Shown: piece by piece, positions 25,101 to 35,925 of the stretch
Layout of the letters: each line of letters opens with the position of its first letter
Numbering within the stretch: the first letter of the stretch is position 1
Source: Eopsaltria australis
Taxonomy: Eukaryota > Chordata > Aves > Passeriformes > Petroicidae
NCBI GenBank assembly: GCA_034509425.1
Contig: JAVTVJ010000782.1
Location: 372,001 to 436,000, forward strand
Direction of reading: 5' to 3'
DNA: 64,000 nt
Translations under genes and position numbers: made by a program
Notes under the pieces: model-generated
The model's database searches: none
What the model saw: the letters and a program-made list of their open reading frames with translations, nothing else
What the model was told of the DNA's origin: nothing

Positions 25101-28100
25101 GGGTTTCATGCCTTCTTTTGCAGAGGCGTGTTTGCAATCCTTTAAGGGACCAACTGCGCCGCCCAGTCCCTCTTGAAGCAGAGGGAAAACTCGGTCCCTG
25201 GGGCGTGACAAGGAGGGAAAGTCGCAGGTACAGGGTGGGCAGGAACTTGTGCCCCAGCAGGAATATGGGAAGAGACAGCCCACTGTGGGTCAGATGTCAG
25301 TGCTGGAATCCCTCCCCCCCGAGATAAAGGGGTTAAGAGGTCATGGAGAATCCTTGGAAGGACCAGCAGGACGAGGATTCAGAGAGCAACATCTGTCGTG
25401 TGAAATGCAACAGCTTTTCTCCCAGCAGTGGTGGAAGGACTAGAAACAAACAGCTCCTCCTCGGAGCAGTGGTAGATCCCCAGAGGTGCCAGTGCCAGGG
25501 GAGCTGGGCTGGCATCGAGCTCCAGGACGGACCCTGCGGCTGTCCTTGGAGCACAAAGCCCTGAGGATCAGCGGCCACCCACCACCCCCTCCCGCGGGGC
25601 AGGGAGACACCCGAGCGCTGGCGTCGCCTCCCCGGGGAGCGACCGGGACCAAGCCGGGCCTCCCAGGCCAGCGGTGACTGCTCCCGGGAGGTGGCCGGGG
25701 GATTAGCAGCACATTCCAGCCCGGAGCGACGGCCGGGTCAGCCCGGCGTGGATCAGCGGGGCTTTGCCGGCTGCCCCTCGGGGATTTTCGGGGCTCAGGA
25801 ACACGCTGTCAGAATTCAGGATTCCTCCCTGCAGGAGCAGCGAGCTCGGCCGAGCCATGCCCCGGGGAGGACTGGTCGGGGCAATGTCCGGAGCGATGTG
25901 CAGCTACCTGGGTGGGGAAGATTCCCCCTCCCTGGGACGTGCAGGAGCCATCGTGGCACTTGTCCCTGAGACCCCGGCTCCCCGGGGATGGCCGGACTGC
26001 CAGCGGGAAGCAGACGTGCGTGTGCAGGGAGGAATGTTTGCTCGGGCAGGTCCAGCCCCGGCGCTATTTCTGGTCCCAAGAGGCCCCGAGGGAGGGCTGT
26101 TTATCAGGGATAGACTGTACCAGATGGACTTGGCACCTCTAAAAAAAAACAAAACTCATTTTGGAGGGTAGGTGGAGGTTTTTTTTGGACAAGGCAACTG
26201 CGAGGAAGGCTGAAGGAGAAGGAGGTGACACGGGACCACTTGGGCTGTAAGGGACAGGACAGGCGGTGCTGGAGGGCCAGCACAGCAGCCAGCAGAGCTC
26301 CCTGCAATACGTTTTTGGAGCCAGGTCATCAGCATCCCTGAAGAGCAAGAGGCACAACAAAGAATACAGTGGGTCAAGAGGTTTCAGGAGAGCCAGGCAT
26401 GGGTGACATGGGGAGCTGGAGTCAGGAAATGGGCACAGTGTGATGCTGCAAGAAGGTTTTGCACTTAAAGAGGTGCATGGGGCTGTGCAGGAAGAGGGGA
26501 CTTTGTCTGGTGGAAGCCTCCGAGGAAAAGACAAGCTGCAGGTGTCACCCCTAAGCCAGCAATGAAAAGTGGCTGTGTCAAAGGGTCAAGAAGATGCTGA
26601 GGTGACCGAGGCTGGGCTCCTGGGATCCTGGGGGATGGGATTTGCCACCTCTGTGCTGCTGCTTGTCCACCACATGCCTTTGTCCTCTCCCTCTCCTGAG
26701 CAGCACAGCCCCAGGGTGGAGCTGTCCACAGGCCTACGTGAAATCCCTCGAGGTCCTGGAGGCTGCCCACTATCTCATCTTGTGTCCAGCTGTGTGCTGG
26801 AGTGGCTGCTGATGTTGGGTGGGAGGATCTGGAGCAGAGGAGGGGACAGAAGTTCTACATGGCCTCAGGTCACTGGAGCGACCTGATGGTTGGGGATTCA
26901 TCACAGTTTCCGAAGGAACAAGACCTTGGCCACTGCCATGGGAGGTCTCAGGAGGGGAGTAGGTGCCTTTTAAATGCCCCTGTGGGGCCGGGGATGTCTC
27001 TGGCCCATGGGATGGGTTCCTGGAAAATTCATACTGGGCATCCCAAGCATGTGGCAGAACTGAAACTGGTTGGACTGCCCCCGGGTCATGGGGAGGCTGA
27101 AACAGGAGACACCTACTTTTATCCCACCAGGAAGGAAGGGTGTGAGACCCCACCTTGATGCTGGGAGGCCAAGAGGGCACAAGGCACGAGAAGGAGCTCC
27201 AGGGCTCCAAGCTTTGTGACATTATCAGCCACGGGACGTCCTGGCTGGCACGTACTCGAGCCTGCGCCTGGGATGGGCTCCCAGGCAGGGAACGGGGCCA
27301 GAGAGGCACTGGGACAGTGATAACGGAGGTTCTGGGCCACACATCTGCAATAGCAAAGCCTGGGCGAGAGCTGGGTCTCCTTTGGGAGCTGAGCTCGTGG
27401 CAGGGATCGTGGGAGCAAGTGGGGGACATGCAGGGACAGCAGCCACCCCAGAACAGCCCATGGTGAGGCATGAGCTGGCACGGGGCAGCTCCTTTCAGGA
27501 AGGTTCACCCGTGCAGCTCTCCAAGACTTGTTCTCTGGCACCAGGAGCCAACTTCCAGGAACTCCTGGCTCCTGGGAAAGCCTGGGCTGCCTGCATGTCC
27601 AGCCTTTTAAGGAGTTTGTCCTCCCCAGCTGAACTCCCTCTGCCCTCCTTGAGCACCCTGGATGGTGCGGGCACGGCCGGCAGCACTCCAGCACAGCACG
27701 GGCACAGGCTGCCCACTCTGCTGGCACTGCTGGCCCTGCTGGCACAGGCAGGGTAAGCCTGCAGCACCTGGGCATCAGAGGGAGCAGAGGGGAAGAGTTT
27801 GGGCAGGGATTTGAGAATTTCCAGTCCTAAGCACATGGAGAAGGAGTTGAGGTGCATCGAGGTGACGGAGCACCGTGAAGCCTCAGGACTGCTGGGCTGG
27901 GGCTCAGAGCAGGAGGGCATACATGGACCTGTGGCTGTGTGTGACCACCTTCTCCTCTGCACATGTGGGTGGACATGGTCTCTCTGGTGCCTGTCTGGGT
28001 GCTGCCATGCCCAGCCCTGGCCTGTGCCTGTGTCCTGAGGCAGGCCAGTGCTGGTCCCTGTACTAATGCAGGTGCCTCTGTGTCTGTGTGTGCTGCATGG

Positions 28101-28736
28101 TTGATGATGCTGGGCAGGTGTGTGTGAGCAGGGACGTGCTGCTGCCCTCCCTCGTGGGGCTCTGCCATGGCTGCAGGAAGCTGGTCACACTCCTGTGTCA
28201 CCTGCACCCTGCAGTGTGCCCAGCCAGCTCCTCCCCACACCCGAACCCTCCAGCAGCAGCTGGGTTTGGGGTGGGGAGGGCACAGACCTGCTGAGCTGCC
28301 TGAGACCCTGCCAGTCCCCACATGTGGCCTCATCCCCTGCCAGCCCTCCCAGTAGTTGTCACTTCCAGCAGAAATCTCAGGGTTTGCTGTAGGACATGGC
28401 TTCCTCCAATTGTTCCCAAGCCACTGGGCTGGGCACAGGGCAGCCTTGGCACCAGGGACGCCAGAGCCAGCACTGAGCGAGGTGGGGCAGGGAGATAAGG
28501 GGCCCAGACACAAAAAATAGCAAAGCCAAGGCTGCCAAGGCACACGAGAGAGTTCGAGACGTGTAACTTCCAAAGGGACACCTTGTCCTTACAGGGAGGT
28601 CAGGGCCAGAGAAGATCCTGGTGCTGTTGAGGACAAAGGGACAGTGGCCCTGTGTCCTGCTGGTGCTGTAGGGCTGCACAGCAGAATTAGGGTGGCACAA
28701 GATGGTGGATCTGAGAAGCAGGGAGAAGCCATTCAT
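22196..28736. other. Gene-free stretch with one CpG-dense patch
   Basis: No exon or mobile element was recognised. A C-rich homopolymer run lies at about 22,603-22,617. A triple TGATTAAT cluster is listed separately at 24,604. From about 25,500 to 26,060 CpG is dense (gagcgctggcgtcgcc, gagcgacggccggg, ggctgcccctcgggg), consistent with an orphan CpG island that could mark an unannotated promoter or enhancer. Open frames in it (up to 135 codons) have no recognisable domain. Confidence 0.45.
24604..24649 (+). promoter_or_regulatory. Cluster of three identical ATGATTAATG motifs
   Basis: The decamer ATGATTAATG occurs exactly at 24,604-24,613, 24,620-24,629 and 24,640-24,649, all on the same strand, spaced 16 and 20 bp apart. 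TGATTAAT fits the published TGATNNAT composite site for PBX-HOX heterodimers, and TAAT is the general homeodomain core. The surrounding 100 bp is AT-rich within a GC-rich region. Enhancer function is inference; a degenerate tandem repeat is the alternative. Confidence 0.4.
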
Positions 28737-28828
28737 GGAATCACAGAACCATTGAGGTTGGAAAAGCCCTTTAGGATCATTAAATCCAATCATTCCCCAG
28801 CACTGCCAAGCCCACCACTACACCACAA
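28737..28828 (-). mobile_element. Older CR1 copy, 3' part (split by a younger CR1)
   Basis: Inverted CR1 3' end (aatcacagaaccattgaggt, then ggaaaagccctttaggatc and atcattccccagcactgcc) that stops abruptly after 'cccaccacta'. In intact copies this is followed by 'aaaccatgtccccaagtg'. That continuation is found 500 bp further right, at 29,335, so this piece and 29,332-29,885 are one element. Confidence 0.9.
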
Positions 28829-29331
28829 ACAGAATCACAGAATCACAGAATCACTGGGTTGAAACAGCCCTTTAAGATCATCAAGTCCAACCCATGCCCT
28901 AACACCACCTCAACTAAACCATGGCACTGAGTGCCATATCCAATCTTTTTTTAAACACATCCAGGTTTAAACACATCCTGGTGACTCCACCACCTCCCCA
29001 GGCAGACAATTCCAGTTCTTTATCACTCTTTCAGTAAAAACTTTTTCCTAACATCCAACCTAAATTTGCTTTGGTACAGCTTAAGGCTGTGTCCTCTCGT
29101 TGTGTCAGTCGCTGCCTGGAGAAAGAGACCAACCCCCACCTGACTACAGCCACCCTTCAGAGAGTTGTAGAGAGTGATACAGTCACCTCTGAGTCTCCTT
29201 TTCTCCAGGCTAAACACTCCCAGCTCTCTCAGTCATTCCTTACAGGGCTTGTGTTCCAAGCCCTTCACCAGCCTTGTTGCCCTCCTCTGGACACATTCAA
29301 GCGTCTCAAAGTCCTTCCTAAACTGAGGGGC
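28829..29331 (-). mobile_element. Younger CR1 copy nested in the older one
   Basis: Antisense CR1 of about 500 bp. It begins with three inverted terminal repeats (agaatcac x3) and continues through the inverted 3' UTR (aaacagccctttaagatcat, then taacatccaacctaaatttg and the cctttctccaggctaaac-type block). It ends 5'-truncated after 'ctaaactgagggg'. It belongs to a different CR1 subfamily from its host: the segments corresponding to 29,430-29,620 are clearly different in sequence. No obvious target-site duplication, as is usual for CR1. Confidence 0.92.
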
Positions 29332-29885
29332 CAAGTCCCCAAGTGTCACATCCACAGGGCTGTTAAATCACTCCAAGGATGGTGACTGCACCACTGCCCT
29401 GGGCAGCTGTGCCAGGGCCTGACCACCCTTTCCATGAAGAAATTTTCTCTAATATCCAACCTAAACCTCCCCTGTCACAACTTGAGGTTTTTCCCTCTTA
29501 TTTCTTGTTCCCTGGGGACAGAGTCTGACCCTAACCTGGCTGCCCCCTCCTGTCAGGGAGTTGTGCAGAGCCACAAGGTCCCTCCTGAGCCTCCTTTTCT
29601 CCAGGCTGAGCCCTTCCCCAGCTCCCTCAGCAGCTCCTGGGCTCCAGCCCCTTCCCAGCTCCGTTCCCTTCCCTGGACATGCTCCAGCCCCTTCCCAGCT
29701 CCGTTCCCTTCCCTGGACACGCTCCAGCCCCTCAATGTCCTTTCTGTAATGGGGGGCCCAAAACTGCCCCAGGATTGAAGGTGCCCCAGCAGTGCCAGCA
29801 CAGGGAACAGTCACTGGCCTGGTCCTGCTTGTCTCTGCTTCCCAGCTTGTGGCACAGATCCCAGGGCTTGGCCACCTCTCGCAGC
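29332..29885 (-). mobile_element. Older CR1 copy, 5'-ward part, with internal 40-bp duplication
   Basis: Resumes the interrupted CR1 with 'gtccccaagtgtcacatcc' and runs through the inverted 3' UTR to about 29,885. A 40-bp segment starting gctccagccccttcccagct is tandemly duplicated (29,641-29,680 and 29,681-29,720), with a single difference at the last base. Any ORF2 part is too short and decayed to code. Confidence 0.88.
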
Positions 29886-30469
29886 TCCTTGTAGAAGTGA
29901 CCTGGAGTAGTCTGATATTTGAGCAGCTGGATGGGAGGATCCTGTACCATGAGGCTGCCTGGACCACAGCCCCTGGCAGGAGTCACCACCCCATGCCCAG
30001 GGGAGCGAGAACACCAGGTGCAAGGCTGTAGGGCAGCCCCCAGCACTGGGGGGTTTTGGAGAGGGAGAAAGCACTGGATGGGCTGAGTCCTCTCCAGCCA
30101 TGGGAGGACAGGAGCTATAAGCACAACCCAAGTGCAGGGAGTCCAGCCAGCAGAGACCACATGCCCTGTATTTAGAGACACAACTCATGGAAAAAGTGAC
30201 CTGTGGGCTCCAGGTTTGTTTTCTCATCACATCTTGTGCATTTTCTGATTACTTTGGATTTTGATCAGCAGTTGGGGAAAAAAAGTTACTGAAAACTATT
30301 TCATTTTGCATGACTCGTTATAGTGGAGCACCTGGGTCCTCAGCCTGTGCGTGCCTTGCTCCATGTGACAAGATTTTGGTAGAAGTCACTCTGAGTCTTC
30401 CACTGGGATTTTCTGTGACCTTGAGCAGAAGCCCAAGGGCAGCAGCAGCTCTCCAGCTTCCCAAAGGGC
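29886..30469. other. Gene-free single-copy stretch
   Basis: Nothing recognisable. There is an AT-rich patch at about 30,215-30,315. Confidence 0.5.
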
Positions 30470-30640
30470 TCTTCAGCCCTGGCACAGCTGCTCAGAGCAG
30501 TGGTGGAGTCACCACCCCTGGCGGGGATTAACAGCCCTGGGGATGTGGCCCTTGGGTCAGTGGTGGCCTTGGCAGTGCTGGGGATGGTTAGACTCGATGA
30601 TCTCAGAGGGCTTTTCCAAACTAAATGATTCTGTGATTCT
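30470..30640 (+). mobile_element. CR1 LINE fragment, sense
   Basis: Sense CR1 3' end: 'gcagtggtggagtcaccacc', 'cagtggtggccttggcagtg', 'tgatctcagagggcttttcc' and the terminal repeat atgattctgtgattctg. Short and 5' truncated. Confidence 0.9.
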
Positions 30641-30672
30641 GCTGCCTCACAAAACAAATTTGGCAGTGGCAA

Positions 30673-30728
30673 GGGATCCGAACTCTGGAATCCAAACCCT
30701 GAGATCCAAACCCTGGGATCCAAACCCT
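30673..30728 (+). repeat. 14-bp tandem repeat, 4 copies
   Basis: Four consecutive units of gggatccaaaccct (with variants such as gaactct and gagatcc), starting 33 bp downstream of a CR1 3' end. Confidence 0.9.
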
Positions 30729-30954
30729 GTGCTGCCCCATCCCCAGAGAGCTGGGACCAGACACATCCCACAGTGCCTTCCCCAAGTATTTTCTGACGTT
30801 CCCATCTACTTCTTCCCCACATCCCTCTTCAGCATCAGGAATGTGTCCTTTAGCACCTGCTCTTGTCTCAGCCCAACCTCTCCATGCAGCCAGAAGCTTC
30901 TTTGGGGGCTGGAGGTGGCCCAGCAGTGCTTGGTCCTTCTGGCACAATTTGGGC

Positions 30955-31014
30955 ATCCCATCCCATCCCATCCCATCCCATCCCATCCCATCCCATCCCA
31001 TCCCATCCCATCCC
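30955..31014 (+). repeat. (ATCCC)12 pentanucleotide microsatellite
   Basis: Twelve uninterrupted ATCCC units. The antisense frame reads a (MGWDG)n peptide, a repeat artefact and not a gene. Confidence 0.98.
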
Positions 31015-31944
31015 ATCTACTGCTGGACAGTTTTCTCATCCACAAAAAACTCCTGATAAGGAGGGTGACTCCTGGGCAAGGACAGCTTCCTGCAGAGCCA
31101 GCCACGGGCCTTGGGAAGGCAGAAAGTCTGAAAAGACTTGTGTCTTCCAGGCCGTTGTGTTTCCAAGGCTGCTGGGCCCCAGGGTCTCCTCATGCAGGTA
31201 GTGGCCTCCTCACTCTGTATCCCAACCTTGCTGCCCCAAAAGCACCAGAAGCTTGTTGAGAGGGTCAAGGTTGCAGGAGCAGCCGTGGTGCAATGGTGTC
31301 CCCAGCTCCCGGGACCCTGCCAGTGCCTCCATCCTGGCCCGGGCTGGCAGAGGGCCTGGGCAGGCAGGGGGGAAGGCTGCAGGAACTTGATAACGGTGTG
31401 GAGGGTGGGGACACAGGGCTGGCTCCAGGCTGCCCGAGGACAGCCCTGCTCACATTGGGGTCCCAGGGCTGGCAGCAGCTGAGGGGTGCTGGGCTGGGGG
31501 GGTGAAGGTTGGGAATAGGCACAAGCCTGGCTCTGGCAGGGAGGAACTGCGATGTCCTCTCCGAGCAGAGAAAGGGCCCCTGAAGCCTGGGCTGGCTCAG
31601 GTGCACCTGCACCAGTGCCCAGCAAGCAGCCTGTGCTCAAGAGATGTGAAAGAACCAGAGCAGAGGGGTCGTGTCCTGCCCAGGCACCACCTGCACGTTT
31701 CTGTGTCATGCACGTTTCTGCTCACAGGACCCCATGGCTTGGAGCTACAAGGGGCTTTCCCTGAAGCCTGATGGTCCCTGAGCTGTCTCAGGTACCAGAG
31801 CTTCTTCCTGAGCCCCTCTGAATGTGCCCCCAGGATTATCCCTACCCTAGGGCCACACTGCCCATGGGCAATAGTTGGCCAATCAGCTCAGCAGCAGCTG
31901 GGAGTGCTTAGCCCTTCATGGGCAAGGGGATGGACTGGCACCAG
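31015..31944. other. Gene-free single-copy stretch
   Basis: No exon or repeat was recognised. A 230-codon antisense open frame across it has no recognisable domain. Confidence 0.5.
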
Positions 31945-32215
31945 AGAATCATGGAATGGTTTGGGCTAGAACAGAACTCAAACTCATCCAGTTCTATGCC
32001 CTGTCATGGGCAGGGACACCTCCCACTATCCCAGACTGCTCCAAGCCCTGTCTAGCCTGGCCTTGGACACTTCCAGGGATCCAGGGACAGCCACAACTTC
32101 TCTGTGCCAGGGTCTCCCCACTCTCACAGGGAAGGATTCCTTCCTAACATCCAATCCAAACCTCTCGTCTTTTTTCCCCCCTTGTCCTGTTTGCCTGAGT
32201 TGAAGTCCCTCTCCC
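31945..32215 (-). mobile_element. CR1 LINE fragment, antisense
   Basis: Inverted CR1 starting with gagaatcatggaatggtttg. It continues through 'gggcagggacacctcccact', 'ggccttggacacttccaggg' and 'ttccttcctaacatccaatc' to about 'gttgaagtccctctccctc'. One of the more complete 3' UTRs in the window. Confidence 0.9.
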
Positions 32216-32845
32216 TCTATTATGCTCTCCACACTCCATCCCTGCTCGGACCATGGCTGGTGTGTCCCTGCTGCCGTGTCCCCATAGCACATCCTGGAGG
32301 AATGCCCTGCCCGTGGTGCCAGACAGGGCCCCTTGGGACCCCGCTGCCCACCGGGATGTGTCCGTGGCTGCGCGGCACCAGCTCTTGCCCGCTCCAGCAG
32401 CCGCAACAGCCGTAGCTTCAGAGCCTGCCCGGCCCCCCCTGTGGCCCAGACAGGCCCTGCTGCGAGGGAACAGGGGGTCAGGGGCCACGGGAACATCTGG
32501 AGGGAGGCGCAGCCCATCCCACACCCAAGGGGCTCCACACGGGCAGGCAGCGCTTGGGGGTCAGGGGTGCCAGGGAGGTGGGTGCCCCAGCCCCACGCCG
32601 AGCCGGCCGGGGCCATGCTGGCAGCTCCCTCGGACACAGCCGCCCCAAGGACTCCCGGCAGCAGCGCACAGCTGCTCACCGGCCACCCGCATATCTGCAG
32701 CCGCTCAGGCAGCTCCGGCAGCTGCCCACGGAGCAGGGGCAGGGCTGTCACTCTGCCAGGGCAGGGCAGGGCAGGCTGGGGACACTGGGAGTGCAACCAG
32801 ACCCCACTAGAGCCACCCCAGGACACGCTGCTGTGCCCACCCACT
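32216..32845. other. GC-rich gene-free stretch
   Basis: GC-rich, with overlapping open frames on both strands (up to 272 codons antisense). They share no recognisable domain and most likely reflect composition. Confidence 0.45.
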
Positions 32846-33284
32846 CTCTCAGAGAGAAGCCATACGAGGAGTGGCTGAGGTCACTTGGACTGTTCAGCTG
32901 GAGAAGAGGAGATTGAGGTCAGAACTCACCGGGTGCTGCAGCTTCCTCCCAAGGTGCAGCTCCAATCTCTGCTCCCTGTGAGCAAAGACAGGACCCAGGG
33001 AAGGGCTGGAGCTGTGTCAGGGGAGAGTCAGGCTGGAGATCAGGAAAGATTCTTCCCCCAGAGGGTGCTGGGCACTGCCCAGGCTCCCCAGGGAATGGGC
33101 ACAGCCCCAAGGCTGCCAGAGCTGCAGGAGCGTTTGGACAGCGCTGCCAGGGATGCCCAGGGTGGGATTGTTGGGGTGTCTGTGCAGGGCGAGGAGCTGA
33201 ACTGGGTGATCCCTGGGGGTCCTTCCCAGCTTGGAATATTCTGTGATTCTCTGAGTCTTTGGTTCTATGACTCTTGCTCCAGAC
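32846..33284 (+). mobile_element. CR1 LINE fragment, sense, about 440 bp
   Basis: Sense CR1 from 'gaggagtggctgaggtcact' and 'ttcagctggagaagaggaga' through 'agggtgctgggcactgccca' and 'cctgggggtccttcccagct' to a decayed terminal repeat (attctgtgattctctgagtc, then ttctatgac). It is the longest continuous sense copy here and belongs to the subfamily with the 'cagagggtgctgggcactg' block. Confidence 0.92.
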
Positions 33285-35287
33285 CCACGATCTCATCCCT
33301 TTTCCCCAGGGCTGCAGAGCCTGGCTGAGCAGCAGAGCCGGGGCAGGGTGCCATAGGGATGCCATGCCAGCCACCCAGGATGTGGGGAATGGGCTGCCAG
33401 CACCCCCTCAGTGCCCACAGGTGTCTTCTGGAGGGACAGATGGGAGGGGTGGGCAGGAACAAGGGACACAAGCAGACTGAGAAGCGAGGAAGCAAGGCAT
33501 GAGCACAGCTGACTGGGAAGGGTCATCCTGAGCAGCCCAGCTCTTGTTGGACCTGGATATTTGTTTCAGCCATCCCTCTGGACCTCAGGATCCTCCTTTC
33601 CCGCAGCCTGTGCACTTTTCCTGGGATTCCTGCATAGTCCCAAGCAAGAAGCCAGGAAGATCCAAGGCAGGCTTTGGAGCATCTCCTGGAGATGGTGACC
33701 ACAGGCTGAGGAGCACATGGGTGAGTGGGGCCACCAGCAGAAGGAGAGCATGCCCCAGCCCCACTTGTGCCCAACAAATGCACCAGCAGCCTCGTAGAGA
33801 GTCCCAGCAGACTCTCTCCACCACCCCTCTTTAGGCACCTTGCCCCTTCCCCTACCCCTTCCCCTGGACAAGACCCGTGGCCAGGCAGGGTCTTCCCATA
33901 GCAGCCTCCATCAGGGGATGGAGCAGGTGACACCTGGATGCTCTACTGGAGCCTGGAGGGTCTGTCAGCAGCTGCTGTCAGTGCCACAAGCAGCACTCCG
34001 GTGTTAGATGGGCAAAGGCACCAGTTACACTAAAATAGGGCACAAAAACCAGCCCCTCCCCTGCCCCTGCATTTCTCCCTCCAAGGAATGTCTGTCTGCT
34101 TTAAAGCAAAGGTTCTCCATCCAGGTGCTTTCCCCAAGCCACTTCGGGCAATTTCCCTCCAGCTCCAGCCCAGGGAGGCTCCTGCCTGTGCACATGTTGG
34201 AGTTTGTGCTGTTCACAACTGGAGCATCTCCAGAGCATCTGCTAAGCACCAGCCCCTCCCCAGCCAGAGGCGACCACCACTGCCCACCAACACTCTGGTG
34301 AGGGAAGGGCAGAGAGGGAGTGGTGTCCTGAGGCTGGAGTCAAAAACATCACTAATGAAGCATCAGTAGCTCATCGGGGAAAGCGAGGCTGTTCCCAATT
34401 AGTTCAGATCTAGATTAGGCAAGGGAGGTGAGTAACAGCGTGGGCTGGACCCATGTAAAGTTGTTGGCTCAACTGAACTGAAAAATAAACTGGAAAAAGG
34501 GGGAAAAAAAAGGAAAGAGAAGAAATACCATATTCAGGTCTGGTTTGTTTATTCAGAAATAGAGAAAATTAAAACATAAGTACTAGGACAAAATATGCCA
34601 GCTCTAAATTCTGCCTGAGATGATGATTTTATTAGCAAAGAATCTGGATCTCAAGTTATGTCTCAAAACAACACAAAACCAGATGCAGAGGTCAATACTC
34701 TCCTGCCTAATAACAATGCTTTCAGTGACATCCTTACGGAAGAGATGGACTCATCAGCATTGCAAGGGACTTTTAAAACAAATTTGGAGAGAAAAACAAG
34801 AAGATTTCACTCTTAGGATCTGCAGTTCAATTTGAGACAGAGCATAATGGAAGCTCTGTTCCAAATACAATCACATGACATCACGAAGACTCAACATTTA
34901 ACATCAGCTGTTTCCCAAGTATTTTGAAAAATGGAGATGAAGTCAAAACTCATCAGCTAAAGCCATCCCATACGAAAACCAGCAGTATTCTGAAAAAAAG
35001 AGGGCTTGAAGCCTCAACCTAAGGCCATTTCCAAGGGGAATAATAGCAAAATTAGTAGGAAATAAAGTAGGTAGAGATAAGACAAATGTCAAAAAAAATG
35101 AAACTCTTGCAGCAAAATCAAGTCCTTTGGAGAAAACACTCTCACTACCCACCAAGGAAAAGATATCCTGAAGGACAGCAGGAGCAGAGCTCAGCTTTCC
35201 AGGTTTGGAAGAGATAACCCAGCTCCAGAGAATAATGTGAGCATGACAACAGTGCAGCTGAAACAGCAATCAACAAAACTGGGGAAG
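33285..35287. other. Gene-free stretch, AT-rich in the right half
   Basis: No exon or mobile element was recognised. From about 34,340 to 35,110 the sequence turns AT-rich (for example aactgaaaaataaactgg, with an AATAAA at 34,484), contrasting with the GC-rich surroundings. It may hold conserved non-coding or non-coding RNA sequence, but no motif decides this. Confidence 0.45.
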
Positions 35288-35441
35288 TGATGGAGTTACC
35301 ATCCCTGGAAATGTTCCAAAAATGTATGGATGTGGCATTGGGGACATGGTCAGTGGTGGCCTTGGCAGTGCTTGGGGAAAGGTTGGACTCAGTGATCTCA
35401 GAGGGCTTTTCCAACCTTAGCAACTCTATGATTTTATGATT
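35288..35441 (+). mobile_element. CR1 LINE fragment, sense
   Basis: Sense 3' end: 'ggagttaccatccctggaaa', 'tcagtggtggccttggcagt', 'cagtgatctcagagggcttt' and the terminal repeat ctatgattttatgatt. It is followed 60 bp later by a 19-nt A run at 35,503-35,521. Confidence 0.9.
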
Positions 35442-35502
35442 AAAAAAAGGTACTCAAAAATTAAAGCACAAAGACTGTCACAGAAAAGGTTAAGAAATCT
35501 TG

Positions 35503-35521
35503 CAAAAAAAAAAAAAAAAAA
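35503..35521 (+). repeat. Poly(A) run
   Basis: Nineteen consecutive A residues. CR1 elements do not end in poly(A), so this is either an independent homopolymer or the relic of a processed insertion whose body I cannot identify. Confidence 0.9.
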
Positions 35522-35713
35522 CCAAGTGTGGGGGCACTGGGACCAGCTGGCATCTGTTATTTGTCTGAAAATCTTGTCTTCATTGCCCTCGTTTGTGTGC
35601 AAACCCCAAATGGTTTGCATTTAATTGCAAAACATTCCAGGAAGTCATACAAGGGGGTTTTAAAGTGATACACGAGAATGAAAATGGAGACAGGGAAATG
35701 AGACTCTGTGTCC

Positions 35714-35925
35714 ATGGAGAGCAGTAGCTCTGCAGAGATGTGACATGGACAATTCCATGATTATCCCGACGGATGGAGAGCAGTGGCTCTGCAGAGATGT
35801 GATGGGGGTAACTCCATGATTGCTCTGCAGAGATGTGACATGGAAAATTCCGTGATTATCCCGATGGATGGAGAGCAGTGGCTCTGCAGGGATGTGATGT
35901 GGGTAACTCCATGATTATCCTGACA
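35714..35925 (+). repeat. 59-bp tandem repeat, about 3.6 copies
   Basis: Units start with atggagagcagtggctctgc and end with attccatgattatcccgac. Full 59-bp units lie at 35,714-35,772 and about 35,868-35,925. The two middle units are joined by a deletion (the gctctgcag spacing there is 36 bp instead of 59). Confidence 0.9.
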
